In this document: positions 1-14,884 of the stretch, piece by piece
Layout: each line of letters starts with the position of its first letter
Numbering within the stretch: the first letter of the stretch is position 1
Source of the DNA: Cercis canadensis
Taxonomy: Eukaryota; Streptophyta; Magnoliopsida; Fabales; Fabaceae
Direction of reading: 5' to 3'
Length of the DNA stretch: 64,000 bases
NCBI GenBank assembly: GCA_003255065.1
Contig: QAOA01001864.1
Span: forward strand, 72,217 to 136,216
Program-made: the position numbers and the translations under genes
Notes under the pieces: generated by a model
The model's input: only the letters and a program-made list of their open reading frames with translations
What the model was told of the DNA's origin: nothing
Databases searched by the model: none

Positions 1-1577
1 AGACGCACGTCAAATTGGGTAAAGTGAAGATATTTGTGGTATTAACCAAAAAAACACTTCACAACATTTTACTTATAAATATAGATAATTCTATCTTAAA
101 TTAGATAACCTGTCAAAAGTTATTTACTTTTTTTAGTTTAAACTCAGTTCATTTGCATAAATTGTGTAAATTTATAGTTAAAAAAAGTTGTGCAAGTTTC
201 ATTACTTCTATATGAAATCAATCACAAAAGTTAATTACTGTTATCCTAATGTAACTTGGGTAGATGATGCTCCCCAAGAAGTTCTTAATCTTGCTTTTCA
301 TGATATACTAGCTACTGTTTCTCATGTTCAATGTTACATGCTTCCCACTTCAAATAAAGAATGCTAAATGAGTAAATGGTGTTTCACATTTAAGCTATTT
401 TTTTTTTTTCCTATTGCTTTGCATGAGCAATTTGAAAGAAAATTGAACACTTAATTAGTGATTTCTGATTGATTGATGCTAAATAAAGTATACGATGAAA
501 AAGACAGCAAACATGTTAGCAGCAATTTGATTAGGGAAAGTTGAAATGACACAAAATTCATTGGATTGAAATTTAAAAATGTTTACCATTTCTGTTCATA
601 AAAAATTGGTTCAAATTATTTGAAAGACAATAAAGATTGATAGTGAAATACAAAATAATGCATGGAAAGTTATCCCCAAAATTCTCTTTAAAAAAACGAT
701 TAGGTTTCATGTTTCAATTCGTTTTTTTTCAAAAGTAAGGTGTGTGATTGAACTCCAAATGATAGAAAGAAACTGCATATATCAAAGAAATGGACAAAAG
801 GGGACACATAAATGAAACATTATTGATAAAGAATGGGTAAGATTAGACAAAACAGGTACTATTTTAATAGACATGTGCACAATGAAGCTTTCATTAGGAA
901 GAATTAGGGTGGAAAAGTAAAATAAAAATTATTATATAGAAACTTATTATAAATGTTAGGTTTCAAGTCCAAGAGAACAATCTAACTCAAAAGATTAGTC
1001 TATTAGGTAATAAAGTCTCTTAGACTTAAGTACTATTTTACATTTTCTTGTGAAACCGATATAGGACTCATAACATTGTCCACCTCTTGAAAAGTCAGAC
1101 ACTGCCCACGAACGGCTCTCACTCTAGAATCTTCTCGGCACAACGGCACCAAGTAACTCTTTCCCTTTTGGATAGCTTGCATGTAAATAACTTGACTAAT
1201 CCACTTACTCATATAACTAACTTGACTAAACAGCTTGCATAGTTAGCAAGCCACCTTAGCTTCACACTAACCCTTGATTTCTCCCTATTTTGGTGTCTAT
1301 TCACTTTCTCATTAGAATTATTATTTACATCAATAAATTTGTCAAAGTTAGGGATATGTTTCACTCATGACAAAGAGGATAAAAAATGCCATGTGGAGAA
1401 TTCTAAGAGTCAAATACTGTGTTGATCTCTTTGAAATTATATCCTTTATTTGTGGAGACAATTGTAGAATAAGTAATATTATTTGCCCAACAAATTTTAA
1501 CTAATTTAGATACGACGAAAAAGGTAGTAGACAAAGTACTAAAAAAAGATGACGAAACAGGTGGCATGTCAAGTTGG

Positions 1578-1611
<34 letters not shown>

Positions 1612-2050
1612 NTAAAACTTCTTCAAATTTTATCAGAAAAAAACATTTACAAATTTAAATTTTGATATTACTTGTATAGTTAATTATTTACAATACTCAT
1701 TTTTCTTTTATAATTAGACTACCGAACTAGACTATTTCTAACAGTAAAAGAAATAACTAGGTGAGTATGGATCAGTGTATTGTCTATCTAAAGATAATTA
1801 CATATTATAATAAGATTAAGATCATCAATAACTTGTTTTTAAAATTTACAAGTTTTTTAATCGAATTTATAGTCGTAGCTAAAAAAATATTAAAAAAATA
1901 AATTGAAAATATTAGGTTTTAATTTCTCTTTCTCTTAGGACTCAACTAAAATATTTAGTTTTATTTATTTAATAATAAAAAAGTATCATATCAAAACAAA
2001 GAATTATTCTATAAATGAAAAAGTTTTTTTTTTTTTAATATTTTGACATC
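1..2050. other. AT-rich intergenic DNA, no gene supported
   Basis: No long open frame with coding character is seen on either strand. A 51-codon frame at 212-367 (plus) is too short and unsupported to call. The stretch holds a short TG...CA-bounded repeat at 954-1075 and a run of more than 30 T with an N at 1612. Confidence 0.5.
954..1075. repeat. Short TG...CA repeat, possible TRIM/solo-LTR fossil
   Basis: The 122-bp segment starts TGTTA and ends TAACA. Close to its end it has a 'ccgatataggact' stretch, like the 'ccgatgtgggact' sequence often seen near the ends of small plant LTR-type repeats. No internal region, primer-binding site or clear target duplication was found, so the family is uncertain. 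If it is a retroelement, it is only an old end fragment. Confidence 0.25.
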
Positions 2051-2172
2051 CAACTGTGTTTTACCATAAAGAAATTCTGCAGGGCTAAGTTTGTAATTAA
2101 CATGGAAATCCAAAGGCAAATGCGCAAGGGCAATACAGCTCAGATTCTAGCTGGCTTCTTCCAATTGTTTCA

Positions 2173-2218
2173 TGACGTCATCAACGTCATCACACAGTTT
2201 TGGGTGGGATGACGTAAG
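2173..2218 (+). promoter_or_regulatory. Cluster of TGACG (as-1-like) motifs
   Basis: Within 46 bases lie the palindrome TGACGTCA (2173-2180), a reverse TGACGT (2184-2189) and TGACGTAAG (2210-2218). TGACG pairs are the known binding sites of TGA-type bZIP factors (as-1 elements). The cluster sits in a patch at about 2060-2350 that is more GC-rich than its surroundings, which is promoter-like, but no coding gene follows within several kilobases. The motifs are seen directly; regulatory function is inference. Confidence 0.35.
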
Positions 2219-2950
2219 CGCTTTGGCTGGGCATATCCGGAGGAAATCCCATTGTATTATTTGTGTGAGGTCATCATCGGATTAATCCAACGGGTTTGAG
2301 TTGGTGGGCCCCAACGTTACGAAATTTCTCAATCTCGAAGTCCTCTGTCAGTCTTTTTTTTGACTTTTCAACATTTTCATTTTCATTTATTCTAAATAAT
2401 TTTTATTTAAAAAATATTAGCGGTGAAAAATATAATATTTATATAAATGATTAAAATTTTATAATTTTATTTATAATAATATTTTTAATTTATTTATATA
2501 TCTTAATTTAATATATTCTTATATTTTAAAATATATTTTTCATACAAAAATCATAAGAATATAAAAAATTAATTGGCATCATTGATTTTAAATATAAATT
2601 TTAATTTTATCATTTTTATCACATTTTACTGATAAATAAATTATCTAATACTACCTAAACCATCATTAAGATAATTTTTATGAAGTTTTTGTTATAAAAA
2701 AAATGTATAAATCAAGCTGTTTGTGTAAATTTCAGACTTTACAAACAGTGTGCCAAATATAAATTCTCAAAAGATACTTTGTTCATGTTAGTTAATTTTA
2801 CATTAGCTCTGACTTATTGATATGCAAAAAAGTTTAGCATAATATATATATTTATATGTTTTTCTAATTTAAATAGATTTACATAAATTTTTTCTAGTGC
2901 AGCTTAAACAATATCATCTAAGTACATACAAGGTAGTATGACATATATCA

Positions 2951-3178
2951 AGAGTAAAATATATTTTTTATTTTTAAATTATTTTTTAAATGTCACTTTA
3001 ATCTTTGAATCATCACATCGCCTACCAAATCAATCTTCTGTAGTACAAAGAATAATCACTTAAATGATTGATATGACAGATAAAGTGATTATTTGAAGAT
3101 TAAAATGATATAAAAAATAAATCAATGATTAAAGTGACATTTAAAAAATAATTTAAAGACAAAAAAATATTTAACTCT
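2951..3178. mobile_element. Palindromic MITE, family 1, copy 1
   Basis: The element begins AGAGTAAAATAT and ends ATATTTAACTCT. Its two arms are inverted repeats of about 50 bases, both containing 'ttattttttaaatgtcactttaatc' or its complement. It has no coding capacity. A second copy lies at 13819-14050, and a related half is at about 43540-43708. The arms are seen directly; the transposon superfamily is not clear because no clean target duplication was found. Confidence 0.6.
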
Positions 3179-5000
3179 ATATATTAATATATAATAATCA
3201 TTTTTCAAAAGTTTGAGTTAAGTTAATTAAAAAAGTTTAATTTATTAAAAAAGAAAGAAGGTAATAATCAAATAAGGCTCCTATTTTCTGAAAAAGAGAA
3301 AAAAATAATAATAATTTAGACTTGGGAGTTTTCACGTGGTTTGAAATTGGACCAAAGAAAGAAAGAAAAAAACATTTTACACCTTGTCTCCATTTGTTGG
3401 GTTTCTGGAAATTGCATGTTGAGGTGTACAAAACAAAGTTTGGTTTGGTATTAATTGAAAATGATATTTTCACAAAAATAGTTTTCTCAAGTTTCTTCTT
3501 TTTTTTTTTTTTTTTAAATGAAAAGTATTCAAGAAAAGTTGAATTGAAAATTGTAAAGTTCTTCTAAGTTTGACAAGCAATTGCATAAAAAATAGTGCTA
3601 GCCATCACTCAATTATTTGGTTCCCTTCAGGGAGAAAAAGCACGTGCACATTGAATTGGTTGATTTTACAGTCTTATGAAATATTTTATTGAAAATTATT
3701 TTTACTACTTGGGTCAACTTGAAACTGGTCAGCAATGATGTCTGGCCATAAGGAGAACTTAACAAAAGAAATCATTTATTGGCAAACAAACTTGCACTTA
3801 TCTATTATAAGTGGTATACAATTCAATTAGTCATATATCAACTTTTTGAGATTGAACTTTTTTTATGATTTAAGTTTCAAACCTAGCTAGTGTCTAATTG
3901 TTGTGGTTTTGGGGATGACAACAAATTTGTACATAAAACCATTTAAGACACAATATGATTGGTGGCTGAGTAGTATTAAGGTCGTCTTCAGAATTTACGA
4001 ATTTCGTATTTGATTATAAAGCCATAGCGTAAATGCCAAAGCCATAGCGTAAATGCCAAAACAAAAAATCTAATTAAGACATGCTTAAAATATCTTCAAA
4101 ATACCCTCAACTCTTCTACTCTTACACGTGCTTCACTACTTCTTTCTCTATCATCCAACATTGAGTAAATTTGAAGGGAGAAATTTTGAACTTACCTTCA
4201 CTATAATGCATGAAATAAACAAAAATCAATTAAACTCCTACATATATCTTTGGTCTATTTTAATTTTTTTTTTCTTTCATGTTTGAATTTTTGTTAAATG
4301 ACCACACAAAAGTTTCAACACAAAACTTTCTGCAATTACACACAAATATAATACCTACCTCGTACTAGGTCATGGCCGTAATTTTTTTTTGTTTTCTATG
4401 AATAATCTGACCTTAGTAATTTCAACGAGTTAGGTGAAAGGTTGCAAGAGGTAAGTTTTCATAGCTAATTATGTCAAAGTTTAGATTATTGCTAGCTAGA
4501 TGAGATCAAATATTCAAGACGTATATTTTAAGTCAATATAATGAATAGAGCTTCTGAAAGCACTAAAAAATTGATTCAAAAGTCAAGAGTTTTCACAATA
4601 CGTAGAAGAATATTCTACCCTAAGAATAATAAAAAGAAGGAAGTATACGCACGTACGTACATTGACTGAATTGATTTGGTTTCAGACAAATCCATTGATC
4701 CATTGACAGAAAATGTTAGAAAAATGGAACTAATCCAAACCAACTAGAATGTAGAAGATTGACTAACGCAATACCCAAGAAACTTTTGAGTTGAGTTAGA
4801 TCAGATTATGTATTTGTTCTTCTAGATGAACTTGTCTTCTGTTTTTTTTTTTATTTTTTTTCTCTCAAAAAGCAATATGAGTAGAACCTGTAATCAAGGG
4901 AAAAATCGGAACAATTTGGAAAGATTATCTAATTAATAAACATTAACTAGCCTTTTACCTTATGAAAGAAGGCAATATTTAACAATGATATGCTAATTAG

Positions 5001-5209
5001 GGAGCCGTTATTTTTACATCTGATTTTGTTAATGTCACATATCATTTAATTTTTTAATATAATATAGGCTAATTTGCTCTCATTTAAAATAAAAAGTTTT
5101 TAGGCAAAATAAAAAAAAAATTATATTAATTGAGAGTAATGTAGTTCATATGTTTAGACATTAAATAAGGTGTAACATTAACAAAATAGGGTGTAAAAAT
5201 AGCAGCTCC
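5001..5209. mobile_element. Palindromic MITE, family 2, copy 1
   Basis: The left arm starts GGAGCCGTTATTTTTACA. The complement of the right arm starts GGAGCTGCTATTTTTACA. Both arms continue with 'ttttgttaatgt'. The element is about 209 bp, AT-rich and non-coding. A diverged relative is at 10382-10647. Confidence 0.55.
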
Positions 5210-7358
5210 GGCCCTATGCTAAAATTTGAGACCAAATTTAACTAAATTTTTTTAGAGAATTTTAAATCAAACCAACCTAAAGAAAGGTCTAAGAAGCTTG
5301 GATTGGCTGCAAGAAGCTTGGGTCAAATTTCATCAAAGAAGAGAGAGTTTCACGCTCATCATGTTATCTACACAAATGAACCGACCCAAAATAAAAAAAT
5401 CTAAGCTATCTTGTATTTCATAGAGATAAAAGTGAAAAAGCCAAAAAAAAAAAAAAAAAATTCATAGCTAGGCTGTAAAGAATTTGGAATCAATCAGAGC
5501 ATATTTGTGTGGGACTAGCAGTGAAAATTTTTCAGTTCTATACTGTAGTATTGAATTTTCATTACTACTATTATTTAAAATTAGCCAAATAGATGAAAAA
5601 GAAGAGAATATATGAGATAAGTGTAATGTCCACTTGGTCTCAGATTAGAGCAGCAGGAATCAGCCACAAGATGCATTTAAGGTTGATGCGCTGTTAATTA
5701 AAATATACATCTTTATGTGTCTACCAAACCACACATTCATGCACAATCCACCCAAGCCAGTGAGCCACTAAGCAATTTACACTTATTTGATTTAGAAGAA
5801 TAATGGATAGTTAAAAATGCGATGCACCTTAGGAGGTATGTGGTGAAGAGTTAGTTATCTTCATGCCGACATGCATTTGGATACCTTGGCATTTTGTGCT
5901 TATAAGATTACAAAATTAACCCATATCCAAGATTCCTATTAGGCATCCAATCACACCAACTTGCAACTTGCAAATATCGTATACCTCAAATAAAACTTGG
6001 GAATCTCACATCCATGAATGAAAGACATCGAAAAAGAAAAGAAGATTGACAGTATCACAAAATATTCATGCAAATATATTGGTGGAGCCTTTGAATACTC
6101 AAACATTTTATGGCCTACCAACAAACATTTGATTCAATTAGTAACAAGTTGAATTTTGGGCATGTATCATTGGTTGTTGTTAATGGTTCGAGGTGCAGTG
6201 AAAGCATTGTTGGAAGAGAGAAAATCATAATTGTTCTAACTCTTGAAATAAAATTAATCTCACATACCAAACACGCCCTTGAAATAATGAGAAGGATGGA
6301 GGGAAAGCATTAAAGTAGTTTTGTGCTCCTTGTCCTGTGGTTTCTGTTTGGTTTACAGCAAATGCCAGATTACGTGATTCAAGCAAGATTTATAGAAAAT
6401 TAACACCTTGAACAATAACATAAAACAAATAAGTTTGGGAGTTTTCACGCAAACTCATAAAACCCTAAAAAAGTTAAGTGTTCAACAAGAGATAACAATC
6501 AGTTTCCTTCTGTCTTCGACCCCTCCATTCTCTGTGAGCTCCACTCCATCAATCAACTGACTTGCATCTAAACCGAGATTAAAAGGGGAAAAGAATCAAA
6601 AGAAGAAATAAATCTATGCATGGATCAGTTATGTTTTGGCATAATATATGAGGGGAAAAAAAAAGCTAACAAGATAACCATAAGATATGAAACTGATTTT
6701 GGCATGCAAGCATGCAGTATCAAATGTAAGAGAAAAGCTGAATGGAACTCTTATAAGGTTGATATCCTAAGTTTAAATCTCTATTTTTTTGATGTTCTCT
6801 GCTAGAAAATATAACTTGTCTATCTAATGGTAATAATAAAAGTAATAATAATAATAATAATAACAAAGAAACAGTACTACATTCCTATCTAACTTCTACC
6901 TCTTGGGTACATTTTCAATATAATTGTATTACCCATAATATCTAGAAACCCAATCCCTCACAAACACTGCTATAAACAGAAGGAGTAAAACAAAATAAGA
7001 TAAGCTTTCACTTTTAATTCTTTCAAAATAATATAAAACTCTATGCACTGTTTGTAAACAAGAAGAAAAAAAAATTCCAAAATAAGATATTTTACTCAAA
7101 GTAGAACTCCTAAAATTTTTTAATATGTACAAAATCATGTGTATAAAGTTTTCTACTGGATCAAATTTAAATTTGTACTCAATTTCTTACATGGTTTTGT
7201 TATATAGACAGTAAATCAAATTTAAATTTATAAATTAACTATCACTGTTAATTCTCAAATTTTATAAAATATTAAATAAAGAGATACAAGTAAGAAACAA
7301 AATTTACCTTGAAGACTAGGACTTCTGAGCATGTAAGTGAATGATGAAAACCATGGCT

Positions 7359-8423
7359 CTACCTTGTAGCTGCTACAAAACCATTATCACCTTGTATTAC
7401 CATTCTATGACTCTGCCCTTCTCTACCTCTTTGTTCTTGCCAATACCTATTATTGGAATAAGAATTTTCTACATTGCCTTCAAACCCTGAGTGCCCATTA
7501 ATCTCATTGTTGTAATTGCTATTATAAAGTGCAAAATTGCTATTAGAAGATGGGCCATTAGCATGCGGGGCAAAGCTTCTTTGCCTTTGATCCTGGTGCC
7601 TTGGCATGTAAGGCAGAAGTGAACCGCTGTGCAACAATCTTTCTAAACCATTATTAGTTGCCACCTTCTCTTGCCCAAAAGGACCATTAACTTTATTCAC
7701 ATAAGACTTCGACTCCAAATTTTCAATACTGTTAGAAGAATTTGAACTATGCCAATTATTGATGGGTACCCCCAGAGCCCCATTGTTGCCATTATTGGGC
7801 AATGATTGAACCCAATTATAGCCATTGTTGGGAACTGATAGAACCCCATTGTGGCCATTGTTGGGTACTGTCAGGGCCCAATTGTTGTTTATTGTTGGAG
7901 CCCCATTGGAGGGTAGTGGGAGAGATCCATTGTAGCCATTGTAAGTGGGTAGTGTTGGAGCCCCATTGTTACCATTGTAATTTGGCTTTGTTGGAGCCCC
8001 ACTGTTGTTTACCACTAAAGCTTGGATTTTTCCCATCAAAATTGGCTCAGAAAGTGAAACCCTTGGTGGGTTCAATTGGGTTTTGAGAATCTCACACTCT
8101 TCTTGTAGTTGTTTACACTCTTGCTGGAGTCTTTTGTACTCTGCAAAAGGGCCACCAATAGGGTGCAGCTCCCACATTAAGGCCTCCCATTTAAAAGAGT
8201 GGACAGCTTCTCTTCTGTCATGTTCTGATTCAAGGTTCTTCACCATCTTGCTCATGTTGCTGAAGCCGAAGATTTTGTGAACTGCTTCATACTCTTCAGC
8301 TTTGTCTGATGGGAAGCAAGCAGAGAGAATACAATCTTCCTTGCACTTTCTCCTCTGGTGCTTACAAGCTGCGCATGGACGGCGATCACTGCTTACTCCC
8401 TCACCATCATTGTGCCTTGCCAT
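7359..8423 (-). CDS. LOB-domain (LBD) transcription factor with Asn-rich repeat tail
   Basis: This 354-residue protein is a plant-specific LBD DNA-binding factor acting in the nucleus. The N-terminal zinc block CAACKHQRRKCKEDC (about residues 17-31) has the family spacing C-x2-C-x6-C-x3-C. A GAS-like block (FPSDKAEEYEAVHKIFG) follows, then a leucine-spaced coil (about 95-125, EYKRLQQECKQLQEECEILKTQL region). The LOB block is diverged, in the manner of the LBD22/LBD27 side of the family. From about residue 140 to 235 the chain is Asn/Gly/Pro-rich and made of degenerate units like 'PNNGxNGxL'. I chose the ATG at 8421-8423 because the codons upstream of it in frame are not ATG. No intron interrupts the coding part. 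A likely 5' UTR exon lies at about 8801-8992. Family is certain; subgroup is inferred. Confidence 0.88.
   Translation of the reverse strand: MARHNDGEGVSSDRRPCAACKHQRRKCKEDCILSACFPSDKAEEYEAVHKIFGFSNMSKMVKNLESEHDRREAVHSFKWEALMWELHPIGGPFAEYKRLQQECKQLQEECEILKTQLNPPRVSLSEPILMGKIQALVVNNSGAPTKPNYNGNNGAPTLPTYNGYNGSLPLPSNGAPTINNNWALTVPNNGHNGVLSVPNNGYNWVQSLPNNGNNGALGVPINNWHSSNSSNSIENLESKSYVNKVNGPFGQEKVATNNGLERLLHSGSLLPYMPRHQDQRQRSFAPHANGPSSNSNFALYNSNYNNEINGHSGFEGNVENSYSNNRYWQEQRGREGQSHRMVIQGDNGFVAATR
7740..8015 (-). repeat. In-gene minisatellite coding NG/PNNG units
   Basis: Inside the LBD coding sequence, units of roughly 35-45 bases recur (plus strand: 'ccccattgt(t/g)gccattgt' and variants) about six times with drift. 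They encode the Asn-Gly-rich tail repeats. All units keep the reading frame. Confidence 0.7.
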
Positions 8424-8440
8424 AATTAACAAAAAAGTTT

Positions 8441-8992
8441 TCTGGCATGAACAAGAAAAAAAAAAGACAGAATAATCACTGAAATTTTCTTTCTTTTTCG
8501 TTACATAGTGGAGAGTATATAGTAGAAATAGAACCCAACACTCTAATTCCTATCATCCTATGTCCAGAAGAGGTTCCATTATACGACATGTAATTGACCA
8601 AATTTTCTTTATTTTTCACTGTTTTCTTCTCTTTTCTTCCATGACAAGGTTTTATCGGTGGGAAAAAACGCTATAGCTAAACGAGAAAACGTTAACCATG
8701 CCAAGTAAAAAGTTTTGACGAGGGGAGAAGAAGGAAGAAGACAAATTAACAGTTGCGACATGAATTAAAACGAATAAGCGATTAAATCAAGCATACTTAC
8801 CCTCAAATTCTTTTCTTCTTTTTCTCTGATTTTCTGGGTTGTTGCTTAAATTTTTCCGGGAAAATTTTGCGGGACAGGGAAGAGGAGTAGGAAAGAGACG
8901 AAGTTTTTGCGGAGCAAGGCCAAAGAAAACCGTGAAGAATGTCGGAGACGGAGGAACATAGAACTCTGGTGCCGCAAGGTTTAGAATCGCTG
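8441..8992 (-). promoter_or_regulatory. Probable 5' UTR exon and leader intron of the LBD gene
   Basis: On the minus strand an A+T box (TATATATAAT, plus coordinates about 9016-9027) lies about 30 bases before a C/T-rich leader. The leader ends at 8801 with a strong donor (G|GTAAGTATG). A T-rich tract followed by 'gccag' gives an acceptor just before 8441, 18 bases upstream of the ATG. The leader exon also contains an open frame, but nothing in it looks like a known protein. Signals are seen; the transcript is inferred. Confidence 0.45.
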
Positions 8993-9029
8993 GTAAAATC
9001 AAGTTAGGTTTTCCTATTATATATATTGA

Positions 9030-13493
<4,464 letters not shown>

Positions 13494-13818
13494 ATGTTTC
13501 AGATTCAGTTTTCTTTCACCCAAAGTGTTATATATATATATAACAGAGCTGGTACCCTATTCTTTAATACTGGTAATTCTAAGATAGAAAGACCTCTTGA
13601 CTCATGGAAGATCTCCATGAAGGCCATCAAATCCCCCTTAAATTGTAAAAGATGGCAAAAGATTTTAGTACTAAATTGTTGAATTAATTATTCCCTTTTG
13701 CACATTATTTTTGTGATTCTTTATTTGGTTTTACACAAATTAGTAGTAAAAGCTTATATTTGAAAGTGGAAATTTTCTTCTCCAAATTGCAATCACAAAT
13801 CTTCTGTTTTTACTTTTT

Positions 13819-14050
13819 AAGAGTTAAATACATTTTTTTGTCCCGAAATTATTTTTTAAATATTAATTTAGTTCTCAAATAATCACTATACTCATCAAAT
13901 CAATCATTTAAATGATCATTTTTCGTGTTATAAAATATTAATTTAATAGGTATTGTGATTATTCGATCATTAAAATAACATAAAAAATAAATTAATGACT
14001 AAAGTGATATTTAAAAAATAATTTAATGATAAAAAATGTACTTTACTGTT
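13819..14050. mobile_element. Palindromic MITE, family 1, copy 2
   Basis: The left arm starts AAGAGTTAAATACATTTTTT. The complement of the right arm starts AACAGTAAAGTACATTTTTT. Both continue with 'aaattattttttaaatat'. It lies about 330 bases downstream of the ROP stop codon and is non-coding. Confidence 0.6.
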
Positions 14051-14701
14051 GTTTTTTGTTTAGGAGAATAGGTTTTGAACTCCAATTTTCAAAAACAAGA
14101 AAGAGAAAGAATGAAAATCTCATTATGGTTCACAAATTAGAGCAAGATTTATCTGTTTATCATATGTGAAATCTTATCAACTGGTGTGAAATCAAGATAA
14201 TAGGATTACTTAGAAAGCCTAACATCTTGATAAGCGAGTTGAAGACTTTGTAGATTCTCTTCAATAATAAGGAGAAATAAGAGGTGCATAGGAATTTTCC
14301 ATTGTATCATCAACCAAGGAATGCAAGTTAAAAAGTCATCAAAACTGTATTTAGTCATTAATGCATAAAGACCATTAAATTTGACTTCTCTCTGAGAAAA
14401 GAGGGAACAAACATAGGAGGAGGAGGCAGGAAAGCACTTTTTTGCATCCACACAAACAAAAAAATTGGATATTTGGATACCACCTTTTACTTTTAGCCAC
14501 TTGTAGACATCAAAGTGGACAGAGATGATAATGCTATTATGCATCAAAGAAGACTTCAAAGTGTTTTTCTTTTGAAGTGTTGTTATTATGGCCCAGCATG
14601 TACTCGGGTTCCGAACCTGAGCTGCGCTGTATTTTTTTTCATTTTCATTAGCATCCCTCTGAAATCAATTGTACATGAAGTACTAGAAGTGACCTCTGTC
14701 A

Positions 14702-14884
14702 TTTAAGTGGGTTTTGTATCGTTTTAGCTCTAAATTATATTATATTGACTTAGTATAATATAAATTGTACTGAATTAATTTTTTTTTTTTGTATATTTAA
14801 ACATTAATTCAATAAAATTTAAATTATATTAAATATGTCAGTATAATATAATTTAGAGCTAAAATAATACAAAGTCTACTTAAA
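14702..14884. mobile_element. MITE with ~43-bp terminal inverted repeats
   Basis: The arms share an exact 20-base core (TTTAGCTCTAAATTATATTA) within about 43 bases that match at roughly 37 positions. The element is flanked on both sides by TTAA, which would fit a TTAA or TAA target duplication. It is 183 bp, AT-rich and non-coding. Superfamily is not settled. Confidence 0.6.

Larger units (their letters stand above)
2350..7358. other. AT-rich intergenic DNA with small inverted-repeat elements
   Basis: No coding region is supported. The open frames present are short and low in complexity. Two MITE-like elements lie inside (2951-3178 and 5001-5209). A direct repeat of about 20 bases (agccatagcgtaaatgccaa) occurs twice in tandem at about 4020-4060. 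The last few hundred bases before 7359 would include the 3' UTR of the minus-strand LBD gene. Confidence 0.5.

Noticed and set aside
212-367. 51-codon frame starting MKSITKVNYCYPNVTWVDD on the plus strand
   Set aside because: It is short, has no recognised domain, and no clear splice signals or promoter support it as an exon.
8787-9002. 71-codon frame upstream of the LBD gene
   Set aside because: It overlaps the likely 5' UTR exon that ends in a strong donor. Its product has no domain and would not join the LBD frame through a start codon.
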